The position numbers and the translations under genes are program-made. DNA of 64,000 bases. Source: Bifidobacterium pongonis (lineage in GTDB: Bacteria > Actinomycetota > Actinomycetes > Actinomycetales > Bifidobacteriaceae). Under the pieces are notes generated by a model, which was given only the letters and a program-made list of their open reading frames with translations, did not search any database and was not told the DNA's origin. Positions within the stretch are counted from its first letter, which is position 1. The number at the start of each line of letters is the position of its first letter. The DNA is taken from NCBI RefSeq assembly GCF_019331805.1, contig NZ_JAHBBE010000002.1, forward strand, positions 1 to 64,000, read 5' to 3'. Positions 46,993 to 56,426 of this stretch are shown here, in pieces.

Positions 46993-48117
46993 GTGGCGAC
47001 GACAACGCGCACCATCACCATCCCCACAGAACTTGACCCGGTATCCGTGCTCGGGCCGGTCGACGAGGTCATCCGCGAAATGGAGCGGGCGTTCCCCGAA
47101 CTGGAATTCACGGTACGGGGCAACCGCGTCATCATCACCTCGCGGTCCAAGCAGAGCGAGTCCGACGCATCCAAGGCGGAGCATCTCCTCGACGTGATCG
47201 TGGACGCGGCCCACACCATGCCGGTGGACGCCGAAACCGTGCGTCGCATGATCGAACAGGACGATGCGCTCGACAATCGCACGAGGGCGACCCACCCCGG
47301 CCACAGCAAGGCAGTGGAGAACCTCAAACGCATGGAGGATGCCGAAGCGCGGGCGAGCCGCGAACGCCGCAGACCATCCGTCCCCGGCGTCATCACCTAC
47401 GCCTCCGGCAATCCGGTGCGGGCGAAAACCGCAGGTCAGGCGGCATACGTCACCGCGATCGAATCGCACACCATCACCTTCGGCATCGGACCGGCCGGCA
47501 CCGGCAAGACGTATCTTGCGGTCGCCAAGGCAGTGCGCGCGTTCCAGGACAAGCAGGTGCGCCGCATCATCCTCACCAGACCGGCCGTCGAAGCGGGGGA
47601 GAGCCTGGGCTTCCTGCCGGGCACGTTGAACGAGAAGGTCGACCCGTACCTGCGTCCGCTGTACGACGCCCTGTCCGACATGCTGGGCGCCGACCAGCTC
47701 AAGCGTTACATGGACGACGGCACCATCGAAGTGGCGCCGCTCGCCTACATGCGCGGCCGTACGCTCAACGACGCGTTCGTCATCCTCGACGAAGCGCAGA
47801 ACACCACCGAGGAACAGATGAAGATGTTCCTCACTAGGCTCGGATTCAACACCAAGATGGTGATCACCGGCGATATCACGCAGGTCGATCTCGCGGTCCG
47901 ACGCTCCGGGCTGGCCACCATCGAACGCATCCTCGGCGGCATAGAGGACATCGCCTTCGTGCATTTGCAGGCGGAGGACGTGGTGCGTCATCGTCTCGTC
48001 GGGCGCATCGTGGCGGCATACAGCCGGCATGAAGGATTGGACGGGGACCACAGGCGGATGTCCCGCGCGAGCGCGGAAACACGCCGGAACAAGAGTGAGG
48101 GCAGCGATGAGCGTTGA
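46993..48117 (+). CDS. phoH: PhoH family ATPase
   Basis: A 374-residue cytoplasmic ATPase of the PhoH/YbeZ type, linked to ribosome maturation and RNA handling. Walker A is GPAGTGKTY and Walker B is [18 protein letters not shown] follows as the sensor region. A helical N-terminal region precedes it. GTG 46993 is taken as the start because GAAGGAA precedes it by 6 bases; the frame continues 8 codons upstream without a ribosome site. It overlaps ybeY by 11 bases, and PhoH and YbeY are known to work together. Confidence 0.92.
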   Translation: MATTTRTITIPTELDPVSVLGPVDEVIREMERAFPELEFTVRGNRVIITSRSKQSESDASKAEHLLDVIVDAAHTMPVDAETVRRMIEQDDALDNRTRATHPGHSKAVENLKRMEDAEARASRERRRPSVPGVITYASGNPVRAKTAGQAAYVTAIESHTITFGIGPAGTGKTYLAVAKAVRAFQDKQVRRIILTRPAVEAGESLGFLPGTLNEKVDPYLRPLYDALSDMLGADQLKRYMDDGTIEVAPLAYMRGRTLNDAFVILDEAQNTTEEQMKMFLTRLGFNTKMVITGDITQVDLAVRRSGLATIERILGGIEDIAFVHLQAEDVVRHRLVGRIVAAYSRHEGLDGDHRRMSRASAETRRNKSEGSDER

Positions 48118-48652
48118 CGTTTCCAACGAAACCGTATGGACTATCGATCCGAAACTCTTCTCGGATCTGGGATTGTGGGTTATGGATCAGATGCGTGTCA
48201 GCACGCAGTCCGATCTGACGATTCTCTTCGTGGACCCCGATCCGATCGCGCAGATGCACATGCATTGGATGAACCTCGAAGGGCCGACCGATGTGATGAG
48301 CTTCCCCATGGACGAGCTGCGACCGGGCAACGGTTCGACTGTCATGGAAGGCGTGCTCGGCGACATCGTGATCTGCCCATGGGTGGCGGCACAGCAGGCC
48401 GCGGCCGCGGGCCACGGCGTATTGCAGGAAATGATGCTGCTGACCATCCACGGCATCCTGCATCTGCTCGGCTACGACCATGTGGGCGCCGAACAGGAAC
48501 GACAGATGTTCGGTCTGCAGCGGCAGCTGCTGCTGACCTTCATCGCGGTGAGGCAGGATTTGGGAACCCCCGTCAGCCTGCCAGCGGGAAGCATCGACGA
48601 ACTGGCGGCATGGGACGCCGAACACGGTTCCGGCCGTGAACTGACGCATTGA
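48107..48652 (+). CDS. ybeY: Endoribonuclease YbeY
   Basis: A 181-residue zinc-dependent endoribonuclease that matures 16S rRNA and takes part in ribosome quality control. The three metal-binding His are seen in [11 protein letters not shown], the H-x3-H-x5-H motif. The N-terminal half contains [10 protein letters not shown], also conserved in the family. ATG 48107 overlaps the end of phoH and has GAGGG upstream. The C-terminus runs about 25 residues beyond the minimal domain. Confidence 0.95.
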   Translation: MSVDVSNETVWTIDPKLFSDLGLWVMDQMRVSTQSDLTILFVDPDPIAQMHMHWMNLEGPTDVMSFPMDELRPGNGSTVMEGVLGDIVICPWVAAQQAAAAGHGVLQEMMLLTIHGILHLLGYDHVGAEQERQMFGLQRQLLLTFIAVRQDLGTPVSLPAGSIDELAAWDAEHGSGRELTH

Positions 48653-48695
48653 GAGGAAACGCCGAGGGAAGCTGCGCCCCGGGAAAGGGAACGAC

Positions 48696-50108
48696 ATGAG
48701 TGGCCAAATGACATTGGTCGTGCTGAGCGTGGCGCTGGTGACGGTCGTGGCGCTGCTGGTCTGGCTATCACTATCCATGGCCGCGGCCGAAGGCGCCGTC
48801 GGCCGCGTGACGCGGGCCAACCTCAACAACCGCATCTTCGAAGTGCAGACCGACCCGGACACCAACCAGTTCACCACAGCCAAGAAAGTCAAGCGGATTC
48901 AGCAGGTGCAGCGTTTCATCGCCAACCGCTACGCCACAGCGGGATCATGCGCGTTCTTCCGTATCACCTGCAACGTGCTGTCCGGCGTGCTCGTCGCCAT
49001 CGTCGCAGGCACCTGGGGAGCCTCATGGTGGCTTGAACTGCTGGTAGGCGTGGTGTTCGCGTTCGTCGTCGCGGTGGTGAGCATTCTGGTGCGACCGCGC
49101 GAAACCGGCGTCAACAAGCCGACCGACATCATGATCAAACACGCGCGACTGGTCGGATTCGCCGTCGCCGTCACGCCGTTCGCCCGCGTGGGCACCAGCC
49201 AGGACGGCCGACGCCGCCGCGACCTCGACCTGTCCGACGATGAGGAACTGGAGAAAATCCAGCTGGAACAGGGCCGCGCCGCCATCGACCGCATGGTCGA
49301 ATCGAACGAATTCGATCCCGAAGTATCCGAAATGATGCGCAACGTGCTTATGCTTTCGGAAACCCTCACCAGGGAAATCATGGTGCCGCGCACCGATATG
49401 ATCACCATCGAACGCGACTCCTCCCTCGAAGACATGCTGAAGCTCTGCTCGCGCTCCGGATTCTCCCGCGTACCGGTGATCGGCGAGGATGTGGACGATC
49501 TGGTAGGCATCGCCTACCTCAAGGACGCCGTACGCGCCACCGCTTTCAACCCGGCGGCGATGAGCCGCGACGTGGCCTCCATCGTGCGCGACCCCATGCT
49601 CGTACCCGAATCGAAACCCGTGGATGACCTGTTCCACCAAATGCAGCGTTCCCGCCAACATGTGGCCATCGTCGTGGACGAATACGGCGGCATCGCCGGC
49701 ATGGTCACCATCGAAGACACCATCGAACAGATCGTGGGCGAACTGGAAGACGAACACGACCGTACGCAGCACGCCGAACCCAAGAAAATCGGCGACCACA
49801 AATGGAGCCTGCCAGCCCGCACGCCCATCGCCGACCTTGAGGAACTCTACGAAATCGACATCGACGAGGACGACGTCGACACGGTATACGGTCTGCTCAC
49901 CAAACTCATCGGGCGCGTACCCATCGTGGGAGCGTCCGCGGTGACCAGAGGCATCAGGCTCACCGCAGTCGATTCCGCAGGCAGGCGCAAGAAAGTGTCG
50001 ACCATCGAAGTCGAACCCGATGGAGTCGAGGGGCGCGAGGAAGATGGCAAAGCGCAGGAAAACGCCGACAATGACGAGAACAACGAACATCGCGATCACA
50101 AGGAGTGA
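48696..50108 (+). CDS. CNNM/CorC-type membrane protein with CBS domains (hemolysin-like)
   Basis: A 470-residue protein. The N-terminal part (residues 1 to about 150) has three to four membrane helices of the CNNM/DUF21 kind. Two CBS domains follow (about residues 225-355; motif [20 protein letters not shown] and the second repeat around [22 protein letters not shown]). The C-terminal CorC/HlyC domain starts near residue 365. The family is implicated in Mg2+ or Co2+ efflux. The last 30 residues are very acidic (DNDENNEH). The stop is one base from the era start. Confidence 0.92.
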   Translation: MSGQMTLVVLSVALVTVVALLVWLSLSMAAAEGAVGRVTRANLNNRIFEVQTDPDTNQFTTAKKVKRIQQVQRFIANRYATAGSCAFFRITCNVLSGVLVAIVAGTWGASWWLELLVGVVFAFVVAVVSILVRPRETGVNKPTDIMIKHARLVGFAVAVTPFARVGTSQDGRRRRDLDLSDDEELEKIQLEQGRAAIDRMVESNEFDPEVSEMMRNVLMLSETLTREIMVPRTDMITIERDSSLEDMLKLCSRSGFSRVPVIGEDVDDLVGIAYLKDAVRATAFNPAAMSRDVASIVRDPMLVPESKPVDDLFHQMQRSRQHVAIVVDEYGGIAGMVTIEDTIEQIVGELEDEHDRTQHAEPKKIGDHKWSLPARTPIADLEELYEIDIDEDDVDTVYGLLTKLIGRVPIVGASAVTRGIRLTAVDSAGRRKKVSTIEVEPDGVEGREEDGKAQENADNDENNEHRDHKE

Positions 50109-50109
50109 C

Positions 50110-51087
50110 ATGACCGATACAACCACCGACGCCAACCAGGCATCCGAACCATACCGTTCCGGCTTCGTGGCGGTGGTAGGACGACCGAACGTAGGCAAGT
50201 CCACACTGGTGAACGCCCTGATCGGCACGCAGATCGCCATCGCATCCTCCAGGCCGGAAACCACGCGAAAGGCGATTCGCGGCGTCCTCACCACGGACAA
50301 CGCGCAGCTGGTACTGGTCGACACCCCCGGCATCCACAGGCCCCGCACGCTGCTGGGCCAGCGACTGAACGACATCGTCGACGAATCCCTGTCCGACGTG
50401 GACGTCGTCGCCTTCCTGCTGCCCGGCGATCAGGAGATCGGGCCCGGCGACAAGCGCATCCTGTCCCGACTGCGCACCAACTTCGCCACCAAGCGCGAAG
50501 ACGGCACCTTCGAATGGCGCGTGCCGCTGATCGCCATCGTCACCAAAATCGACGAACTCTCCCGCGAACAGCTCATCGCCAAACTCATCGAAATCAACGA
50601 ATTCGCCGACTTCTCCGACATCGTCCCCGTCAGCGCGCTCAAGCATGACAACCTCGACGAAGTGCGCAACGTGCTCATCGAACACACGCCGGAAGGCCCG
50701 CAGATGTACCCGGCCGAACAGCTCAGCGAAGAACGCCCCGAGGAAACCATCGCCGAACTCATCCGAGGCGCATTCCTCGAACAGCTGAACGACGAGCTGC
50801 CACACTCCCTGGCCGTGGTCGTCGACTCCATCGACTACCCGGAAGACAACGAAACCGGCGCCGCCTACGACGGCAAAGCCCAGGTGAACGTCTCCATCTA
50901 CGTGGAACGCGATTCGCAGAAGCCCATCATCATCGGCAAGGGTGCTTCGAACCTCACCGCGGTCAAAAAGAAGCTGCGTACCGCGGTGAACCGCATCGTC
51001 GGGTGCAAGGCACGACTCGACCTGCATGTGAAGGTAGCCAAGGGATGGCAGTCGGATCCTAAGCAATTGGAACGTCTTGGCTTCTAG
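50110..51087 (+). CDS. era: GTPase Era
   Basis: A 325-residue GTPase for 16S rRNA processing and 30S assembly. The N-terminal G domain has G1 GRPNVGKST, G3 DTPGIHRPR and G4 TKIDELS. The C-terminal KH domain contains IIIGKGASNLTAVKKKLR, the RNA-binding part. ATG 50110 follows AAGGAGTGAC, with the corC stop inside the ribosome site. A 30-codon upstream frame lies in the preceding gene and is not used. Confidence 0.95.
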   Translation: MTDTTTDANQASEPYRSGFVAVVGRPNVGKSTLVNALIGTQIAIASSRPETTRKAIRGVLTTDNAQLVLVDTPGIHRPRTLLGQRLNDIVDESLSDVDVVAFLLPGDQEIGPGDKRILSRLRTNFATKREDGTFEWRVPLIAIVTKIDELSREQLIAKLIEINEFADFSDIVPVSALKHDNLDEVRNVLIEHTPEGPQMYPAEQLSEERPEETIAELIRGAFLEQLNDELPHSLAVVVDSIDYPEDNETGAAYDGKAQVNVSIYVERDSQKPIIIGKGASNLTAVKKKLRTAVNRIVGCKARLDLHVKVAKGWQSDPKQLERLGF

Positions 51088-51183
51088 TCTGTCGGCAGTC
51101 CACCGGACTGCCTTCGGACGGTTCGGCCAAACAGCTTGAATGGTGGAATGGCTAGCTGATAGCTAGCGTATGTTAGCTTCTGA

Positions 51184-51231
51184 ATGTGTTGGGCCCCGCC
51201 GCGGGATGATCCGCGACGGGGCCCAACACAT
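51184..51231. terminator. Bidirectional terminator between era and the orphan binding protein gene
   Basis: A 21-base stem (51184-51204 with 51211-51231, one mismatch) with a 6-base loop, between convergent genes. The outer part is ATGTGTTGGGCCCCG. Confidence 0.8.
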
Positions 51232-51247
51232 GTTCGCTGGCTGTAGG

Positions 51248-52777
51248 TTACAATCCGGCCTCCGCCATGGAGATGTAACCGGGGTCGATCAGCGTGCTCT
51301 TCAGATTGCCGGCGCTGACCGCCATGAGATCCTCGTGGACGGTGGGAACCTTGGTACCGTTGATCGTCTGCTGCGAAACGTACGACACCCCGTCGAGCCC
51401 CTGCCCGCCGTTCAGGCGCACGCACACCTTCGCGATGTCGGCGGACAACTTGCCTCGATCCTCAAGACCGGTCATCCACTGCTTGCCGTTCACCACCTGG
51501 GGGATGGTGTCGGCATAGCTACCGTAGCCGGTGATGACCGGCCAATGCGCATTGCGACTGTTCTGCGTGGTCGCCGAGGAATCATCGGCGGCATCGTTCT
51601 GCGCCTTGGCGTCGTTGTCCGGCGACTTGGACGGCTCCGGAACCGCCTTGCGCAGCAGATCCTTATGCCCGGCGATATTGCCCACGATGCTGGGAATGGT
51701 GATGGACGGATTGATGTCGGCCGAGGAGCCCTGATATCCCATGTCGCCGAGCTTGTCGACCACACTGGACGCCACCGCATCGTTCATGGCGATGATGCCG
51801 TCGATTTTGGTCAGAACCGATGCCCCGTCCTTCTTGACCAGAGGAATACGGTTTTCCAAGGTCTTCGCGACGCCATCCTTTTGGTTGAGGTCGAACGCGA
51901 CCTCCTTCCAATCATCGTCGGTGGAATCCTTGCTCAACGTTCCGGAAGGACTGTAGATCCTGCCCTGCTCGTAATAGGGTTTGAGGATCTTCCACACGCC
52001 CTTGAAGGCCTCCTGGGCGAACGTATCGTCGATTTCGGCGTTCTCGGTGGTTTCGGCGTCATCGGCGCCGGCATAGGGGAGCAGGACCTCGACGGCCTTG
52101 GGATTGTCCTTGCTCACCTTGCCCAGATCGAGTTTGTTCACCAGCATGTTCGCCTGCAGTTCGCCGATCTGCTCCGGCGTGGAGCACTGGACGAACGCGT
52201 CCGGGGTGAATCCTTCGACCGTATTCGATACCAGCACGACGTGCATGCCGGCCTTCTTCGCCAACTGCAGCGCGGAACGCATACGGCTCTCCGCCTCCTG
52301 CTGTTCCGACGTCTGCGAATCCTTGCTTACGGACGGTTGGGTGACATAGTCGCCGTATTGGCGCGAGGAGATGTTGGTCTGGGATGCGGGCGCGACGATC
52401 AGCGTACTGCGGTTCGTCTGCTCCTTGTCCTTCAACCCGTTGATATGCTTCACCACCCAGTCCTGCAATTGCTGGCTCTGCTCGTCGATGCCGTCGGAGA
52501 TGTGGGTGTCGATGTCGCTTTTCGTCATGCCCTGATCTTCAAGTTCGCCGGTGATCTGGGGAACGAGCTTCGCCCACTTGTTCAGCGGCGTCTTCTGTGA
52601 CATGGTGATGCCGTCGGCCGGCGCGAACAGCGTCACCGTACCGGCGTCCGACTGTTTGCCCGCGTTGCCGGAGTCCGAGGAGGAGGGTTGCGTGGTGGAA
52701 CATGCCGCCAGTGTCAGCAGCAGCGCGATGCTCGATGCCGCTGCGGTCATCCGTGCCAAAATGGGCGTACGAACCAT
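51248..52777 (-). CDS. Lipoprotein substrate-binding protein, sugar-type, orphan
   Basis: A 509-residue secreted lipoprotein. The signal peptide ends at the lipobox LAAC, with the Cys about 26 residues from the N-terminus. The mature part has a Ser-rich linker and then a periplasmic-binding-protein type 1 fold (HVVLVSNTVEGFTPDAF, IDGIIAMNDAVASSVVDKLG). There is an acidic/Asn-rich insertion (about residues 388-412) that interrupts the fold. No permease or ATPase genes adjoin it: icd lies upstream on the same strand and era converges. The ligand is therefore unknown; a sugar is likely from the fold. ATG 52777 is preferred, with TGGAAA ahead. Confidence 0.78.
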   Translation of the reverse strand: MVRTPILARMTAAASSIALLLTLAACSTTQPSSSDSGNAGKQSDAGTVTLFAPADGITMSQKTPLNKWAKLVPQITGELEDQGMTKSDIDTHISDGIDEQSQQLQDWVVKHINGLKDKEQTNRSTLIVAPASQTNISSRQYGDYVTQPSVSKDSQTSEQQEAESRMRSALQLAKKAGMHVVLVSNTVEGFTPDAFVQCSTPEQIGELQANMLVNKLDLGKVSKDNPKAVEVLLPYAGADDAETTENAEIDDTFAQEAFKGVWKILKPYYEQGRIYSPSGTLSKDSTDDDWKEVAFDLNQKDGVAKTLENRIPLVKKDGASVLTKIDGIIAMNDAVASSVVDKLGDMGYQGSSADINPSITIPSIVGNIAGHKDLLRKAVPEPSKSPDNDAKAQNDAADDSSATTQNSRNAHWPVITGYGSYADTIPQVVNGKQWMTGLEDRGKLSADIAKVCVRLNGGQGLDGVSYVSQQTINGTKVPTVHEDLMAVSAGNLKSTLIDPGYISMAEAGL

Positions 52778-52923
52778 GGATTTCCAATCTTTCCGAAACA
52801 ATGGGCCGTGCCCGATTGTAGTTGATGAAGCTGTGTTTCTCCGCATATCGGTTCGTGCGGCAAGCTGTGCAGCCGTTCGCGTGAGAGCAGCGTGGGCGCC
52901 GAGCCTATGCCATGCACGCGAAA

Positions 52924-52966
52924 ACGCCTCCTCCCGCGCTCCCGAAGAACGGTGGGGAAGAGGCGT
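52924..52966 (-). terminator. Terminator after icd
   Basis: ACGCCTCCTCCC and GGGAAGAGGCGT (one G-T pair) form a 12-base stem with a 19-base loop, followed on the minus strand by GTTTTC. It ends icd, whose stop is about 57 bases away. Confidence 0.75.
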
Positions 52967-53022
52967 CAATGAGGCTAATGCTTGCTAGCCAATAGGTGCG
53001 TCAACAGACATGCGGGGCACAA

Positions 53023-54243
53023 TCACTCGGCGAGCGCCTTGGCGAGGTTGGTGTCGAGCGCGTCCATAAAGCCCTCGGTGTCGAGCCACGGCTGGTCCGG
53101 GCCGATGAGCATGGCGAGATCCTTGGTCATCTGGCCACCTTCGACGGTGTCGACGATGACCTTCTCCAGCGTTTCGGCGAAATGCCTGACCTCGGGGGTG
53201 TTGTCGAGATCGGCGCGGTGCTTGAGACCGCCGGTCCAGGCGAAAATCGATGCGATCGGGTTGGTGGAGGTCTTCTCGCCCTTCTGCCAACGGCGGTAAT
53301 GGCGGGTGACGGTGCCATGCGCGGCCTCGGCTTCGACGGTCTGGCCATCGGGGGTCATCAGCACGGAGGTCATGAGGCCGAGCGAACCGAAGCCCTGGGC
53401 CACGGAATCGGACTGCACGTCGCCGTCGTAGTTCTTGCAGGCCCAGATGTAGCCGCCGTGCCACTTGAGCGAGCTGGCGACCATATCATCGATCAGGCGA
53501 TGCTCGTAGGTGAGGCCGGCCGCTTCGAACTTCTCCTTGTATTCCGTTTCGAAGACCTCGGCGAAAATGTCCTTGAACTGGCCGTCGTAGGCCTTGAGGA
53601 TGGTGTTCTTGGTGGACAGGTAGACCGGGTAGCCGCGCATCAGGCCGTAGTTGAAGCAGGCGCGGGCGAATCCGCGGATCGAATCGTTGACGTTGTACTG
53701 CACCTGGGCGACACCGCCGTCATTGCCGTAGTCGTACACCACGTGCTGAATGGGTTCGGAACCGTCCTCCGGGGTGAAGGTGACGGTGAGGCGGCCCGCG
53801 CCGGGAATCTTGAAATCGGTGGCCTTGTACTGGTCGCCGAACGCGTGGCGGGCGACGACGATCGGCTTGGTCCAGCCGGGGACCAGACGGGGCACATTGC
53901 TCATGACGATCGGCTCGCGGAAGATGGTGCCGCCGAGGATGTTACGGATGGTGCCATTGGGGGACTTCCACATCTTCTTCAGGCCGAATTCCTTGACGCG
54001 GGCCTCATCGGGGGTGATGGTCGCGCACTTGACGCCGACATGCTCGCGCTTGATGGCTTCGGCGGCGTCGACGGTGACCTGATCGTCGGTGGCGTCGCGG
54101 TTCTCGATGCCCAGATCGTAGTAGTCGAGGTTCACGTCCAGATAGGGGAGGATCAGTCGATCCTTGATGTCCTTCCAAATGACGCGGGTCATTTCGTCGC
54201 CATCGAGTTCGACGATCGTGCCTTCTACCTTAATCTTGGCCAT
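53023..54243 (-). CDS. icd: NADP-dependent isocitrate dehydrogenase
   Basis: A 406-residue enzyme of the eukaryote-like homodimeric IDH type that converts isocitrate to 2-oxoglutarate with NADP. The start is [20 protein letters not shown], where DGDEMTR matches the family's N-terminus, and the NADP region near [20 protein letters not shown] is clear. In organisms with an incomplete TCA cycle it serves mainly to supply 2-oxoglutarate for glutamate. AGGAGG stands six bases upstream of ATG 54243, which excludes the longer frame starting at 54276. Confidence 0.95.
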   Translation of the reverse strand: MAKIKVEGTIVELDGDEMTRVIWKDIKDRLILPYLDVNLDYYDLGIENRDATDDQVTVDAAEAIKREHVGVKCATITPDEARVKEFGLKKMWKSPNGTIRNILGGTIFREPIVMSNVPRLVPGWTKPIVVARHAFGDQYKATDFKIPGAGRLTVTFTPEDGSEPIQHVVYDYGNDGGVAQVQYNVNDSIRGFARACFNYGLMRGYPVYLSTKNTILKAYDGQFKDIFAEVFETEYKEKFEAAGLTYEHRLIDDMVASSLKWHGGYIWACKNYDGDVQSDSVAQGFGSLGLMTSVLMTPDGQTVEAEAAHGTVTRHYRRWQKGEKTSTNPIASIFAWTGGLKHRADLDNTPEVRHFAETLEKVIVDTVEGGQMTKDLAMLIGPDQPWLDTEGFMDALDTNLAKALAE

Positions 54244-54369
54244 ATTGCCTCCTGTTTGGCTGATGGGATGCACCAAGTCTTAGCGCATGAATGTAACGGG
54301 GAACGGCATGATTCGACTATGTGAGACGGCCCGCTGCGCTGTCACATCTGCGCACTACGCTGTGGAACC

Positions 54370-55494
54370 ATGTCTCAGGAAATTGAAATCGGTTTGGGTA
54401 AGAAGGCCCGTGTGGCCTATTCGCTGGATGACATCTCCATCATCCCCTCCCGCAGGACTCGCGATCCGCAGGATGTGTCGACAGGTTGGCAGATCGACGC
54501 ATACGAATTCGACGTGCCGGTGATCGGCGCTCCGATGGATTCGGTCACCAGCCCCGCCACGGCCATCGCCATGGGCAAGATGGGCGCTTTGGGCGTGTTG
54601 GATCTGGAAGGTCTGTGGACCCGCTACGACGATCCGACCCCGCTGCTCGACGAGATCGCGCAGCTTCCGGCGGAAACCGCCACCAAGCGCATCCAGGAGA
54701 TCTACGCCGAGCCGATCAAGGCGGAGCTCATCACCAAGCGCCTGCACGAGATCCGCGAAGCCGGCGTCACCGTGGCCGGTGCGCTCTCCCCGCAGCTGAC
54801 CCAGGAATTCTATTCCACCGTGATCGATGCGGGCGTCGACCTGTTCGTGATCCGCGGCACCGTCGTGTCCGCCGAGCATGTCTCCACCACGCATGAGGCG
54901 TTGAACCTCAAGCAGTTCATCTACGACCTCGACGTCCCGGTGATCGTCGGCGGCGTCGCCAACTACACCGCGGCCCTGCATATGATGCGCACCGGCGCTG
55001 CGGGCGTACTCGTCGGCTTCGGCGGCGGCGCGGTCTCCGCAACCCGCACCACGCTGGGCGTCCAGGCTCCGATGGCCACGGCCATCGCCGACGTGGCCGA
55101 AGCCCGCCGCGATTACATGGACGAATCGGGTGGTCGCTACGTGCAGGTCATCGCCGACGGCGGCATGGGTGATTCCGGCAGCTTCGTCAAGGCCCTCGCC
55201 ATGGGCGCCGACGCCGTGATGCTGGGCGCTCCGCTGGCCCGCGCCACCGAGGCTCCGGGCAAGGGCATGCATTGGGGCAGCGAAGCCCGTCACCAGACGC
55301 TGCCGCGCGGTTACCGCACCAACGTCGGCACCGTCGCCCCGCTCGAGCAGATCCTGTTCGGGCCGAGCCACATGGCGGACGGCACCACCAACTTCATCGG
55401 CGCGCTGCGCCGCACCATGGCCTCCACCGGTTACGTCGACGTGAAGAACTTCCAGCGCTGCAACGTGGTGGTTACGCCGCACGACGCCCAGTGA
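54370..55494 (+). CDS. guaB3: GuaB3-type IMP dehydrogenase family protein
   Basis: A 374-residue TIM-barrel protein of the IMP dehydrogenase/GMP reductase superfamily, without the two CBS domains. The conserved DSVTSPATAIAMGKMGALG and IADGGMGDSGSFVKAL are seen. The loop that normally holds the catalytic cysteine (GS-I-C-T-T-R) reads GGGAVSATRTTLGV here, without Cys; the only Cys lies near the C-terminus. It may therefore not carry out the classical IMPDH reaction. It is divergent from icd. A TACGCT hexamer 8 bases before the ATG and lack of a ribosome site suggest a leaderless message. Confidence 0.87.
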   Translation: MSQEIEIGLGKKARVAYSLDDISIIPSRRTRDPQDVSTGWQIDAYEFDVPVIGAPMDSVTSPATAIAMGKMGALGVLDLEGLWTRYDDPTPLLDEIAQLPAETATKRIQEIYAEPIKAELITKRLHEIREAGVTVAGALSPQLTQEFYSTVIDAGVDLFVIRGTVVSAEHVSTTHEALNLKQFIYDLDVPVIVGGVANYTAALHMMRTGAAGVLVGFGGGAVSATRTTLGVQAPMATAIADVAEARRDYMDESGGRYVQVIADGGMGDSGSFVKALAMGADAVMLGAPLARATEAPGKGMHWGSEARHQTLPRGYRTNVGTVAPLEQILFGPSHMADGTTNFIGALRRTMASTGYVDVKNFQRCNVVVTPHDAQ

Positions 55495-55535
55495 CGCCAT
55501 ACGGCGTGTCGCGCCTAAAAAACGTTTTACGCGCC

Positions 55536-55573
55536 ATAAAGCCCCCCGAAGAGTTTGCTTCGGGGGGCTTTAT
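55536..55573 (+). terminator. Terminator after guaB3
   Basis: A perfect 16-base stem (ATAAAGCCCCCCGAAG and its complement) with a 6-base loop AGTTTG, followed by ATGTTTT, 42 bases after the stop. Confidence 0.9.
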
Positions 55574-55644
55574 ATGTTTTCCTTGAATGGTGCTATGCAA
55601 ACGATGGCACATTCAACGAAGAAGATAAGGAAGAGGTGACTTCA

Positions 55645-56142
55645 TTGGACCACGATGCCCAATTCTTCACACCCCTTGATGCAGAAGACAACCAACCGCC
55701 CGTCTACAAGGGCTTTGTCTCTGTCAGCTATGCCGCGGCGCCGGTCCCGTACCGTATCGTCGACGTTGCCCAAACCGGTATCGAAGGCCGCCAGTGTCAT
55801 ACACTGGCGGTTTCGTCGTTCCGGATGTCCATTCTCATGGCGGACATCGTCCGGGGCAAAATGTCGACGGAAATCCTGCGCAAGGCGGCAAGCGCCAAAG
55901 TCATAGAACGTTTGCAGCGTCTGGCGTACATCGTCGGCGAGCAGATGCGACGTGACCAGGCATACCGGGCGAAGCTGAGGCTTCCACCGGTCATGCTGCA
56001 TTGGCAGTCCGGGACCATCATCAACGAGCAATGCCTGGAGACATGCGTGCAGCTCTCCCTCGGCAGGGAAATCTACTGGACGAACCTCAAATTCGAACGA
56101 ATCGGATGCCGCTGGGTATGCACCTTCGCCGACATAGGTTGA
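55645..56142 (+). CDS. Rv3235 family (DUF6459-like) protein
   Basis: A 165-residue soluble protein. The middle helices (SFRMSILMADIVRGKMSTEIL) and the ending RIGCRWVCTFADIG fit the pattern of actinobacterial Rv3235/DUF6459 proteins, which share an A/L-rich helix, a G-R-x(2)-L motif and a final W-R-C-T-like strand. The function of that family is unknown. The start is uncertain: TTG 55645 has GAGGTGA five bases ahead, and GTG 55636 is an alternative. It lies alone after the guaB3 terminator. The assignment rests on pattern, not on a database search. Confidence 0.6.
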   Translation: MDHDAQFFTPLDAEDNQPPVYKGFVSVSYAAAPVPYRIVDVAQTGIEGRQCHTLAVSSFRMSILMADIVRGKMSTEILRKAASAKVIERLQRLAYIVGEQMRRDQAYRAKLRLPPVMLHWQSGTIINEQCLETCVQLSLGREIYWTNLKFERIGCRWVCTFADIG

Positions 56143-56234
56143 GCGGGGTGAACACGGTTTCCCACGGCGCTCGGTGAGGTCGCCGTACGAAAAAGGGAAG
56201 GGGATTACAATCGAGCTTATTTAGGGGAATCGTA

Positions 56235-56284
56235 CCGGAGGGCCGGGCATTCGGGGGTGTGGTTGCCTCCGGGGCCCGGCTTTT
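56235..56284 (+). promoter_or_regulatory. Mutually exclusive hairpins ending in TTTT: attenuator-like or small RNA 3' end
   Basis: CCGGAGG (56235-56241) can pair with CCTCCGG (56266-56272), and GCCGGGC (56242-56248) with GCCCGGC (56274-56280). The pairings cross, so they form a pseudoknot or exclude one another. TTTT follows at 56281-56284. A TACAAT (56206-56211) just upstream could be a -10. It may be the terminator of the preceding gene or a short RNA. Confidence 0.35.
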
Positions 56285-56389
56285 CCATTCCATGCGCCAT
56301 GCTTCGAAGCGGAACGGGTGGAACGGGGATGGGTGCCGACGGCGTTGTGCCGCCATGCCTTGCGCGGGTGCCCGAATCGTATGCGGCAT

Positions 56390-56419
56390 ATGACGTCAAT
56401 CGGTTGCGACGGGCATAGT
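56390..56419 (+). promoter_or_regulatory. Candidate promoter of the acyl-CoA ligase gene (leaderless)
   Basis: ATGACG (56390-56395) and CATAGT (56414-56419) are 18 bases apart, and the -10 ends 7 bases before the ATG at 56427. There is no ribosome site ahead of that ATG. Confidence 0.4.
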
Positions 56420-56426
56420 CGGGCGT

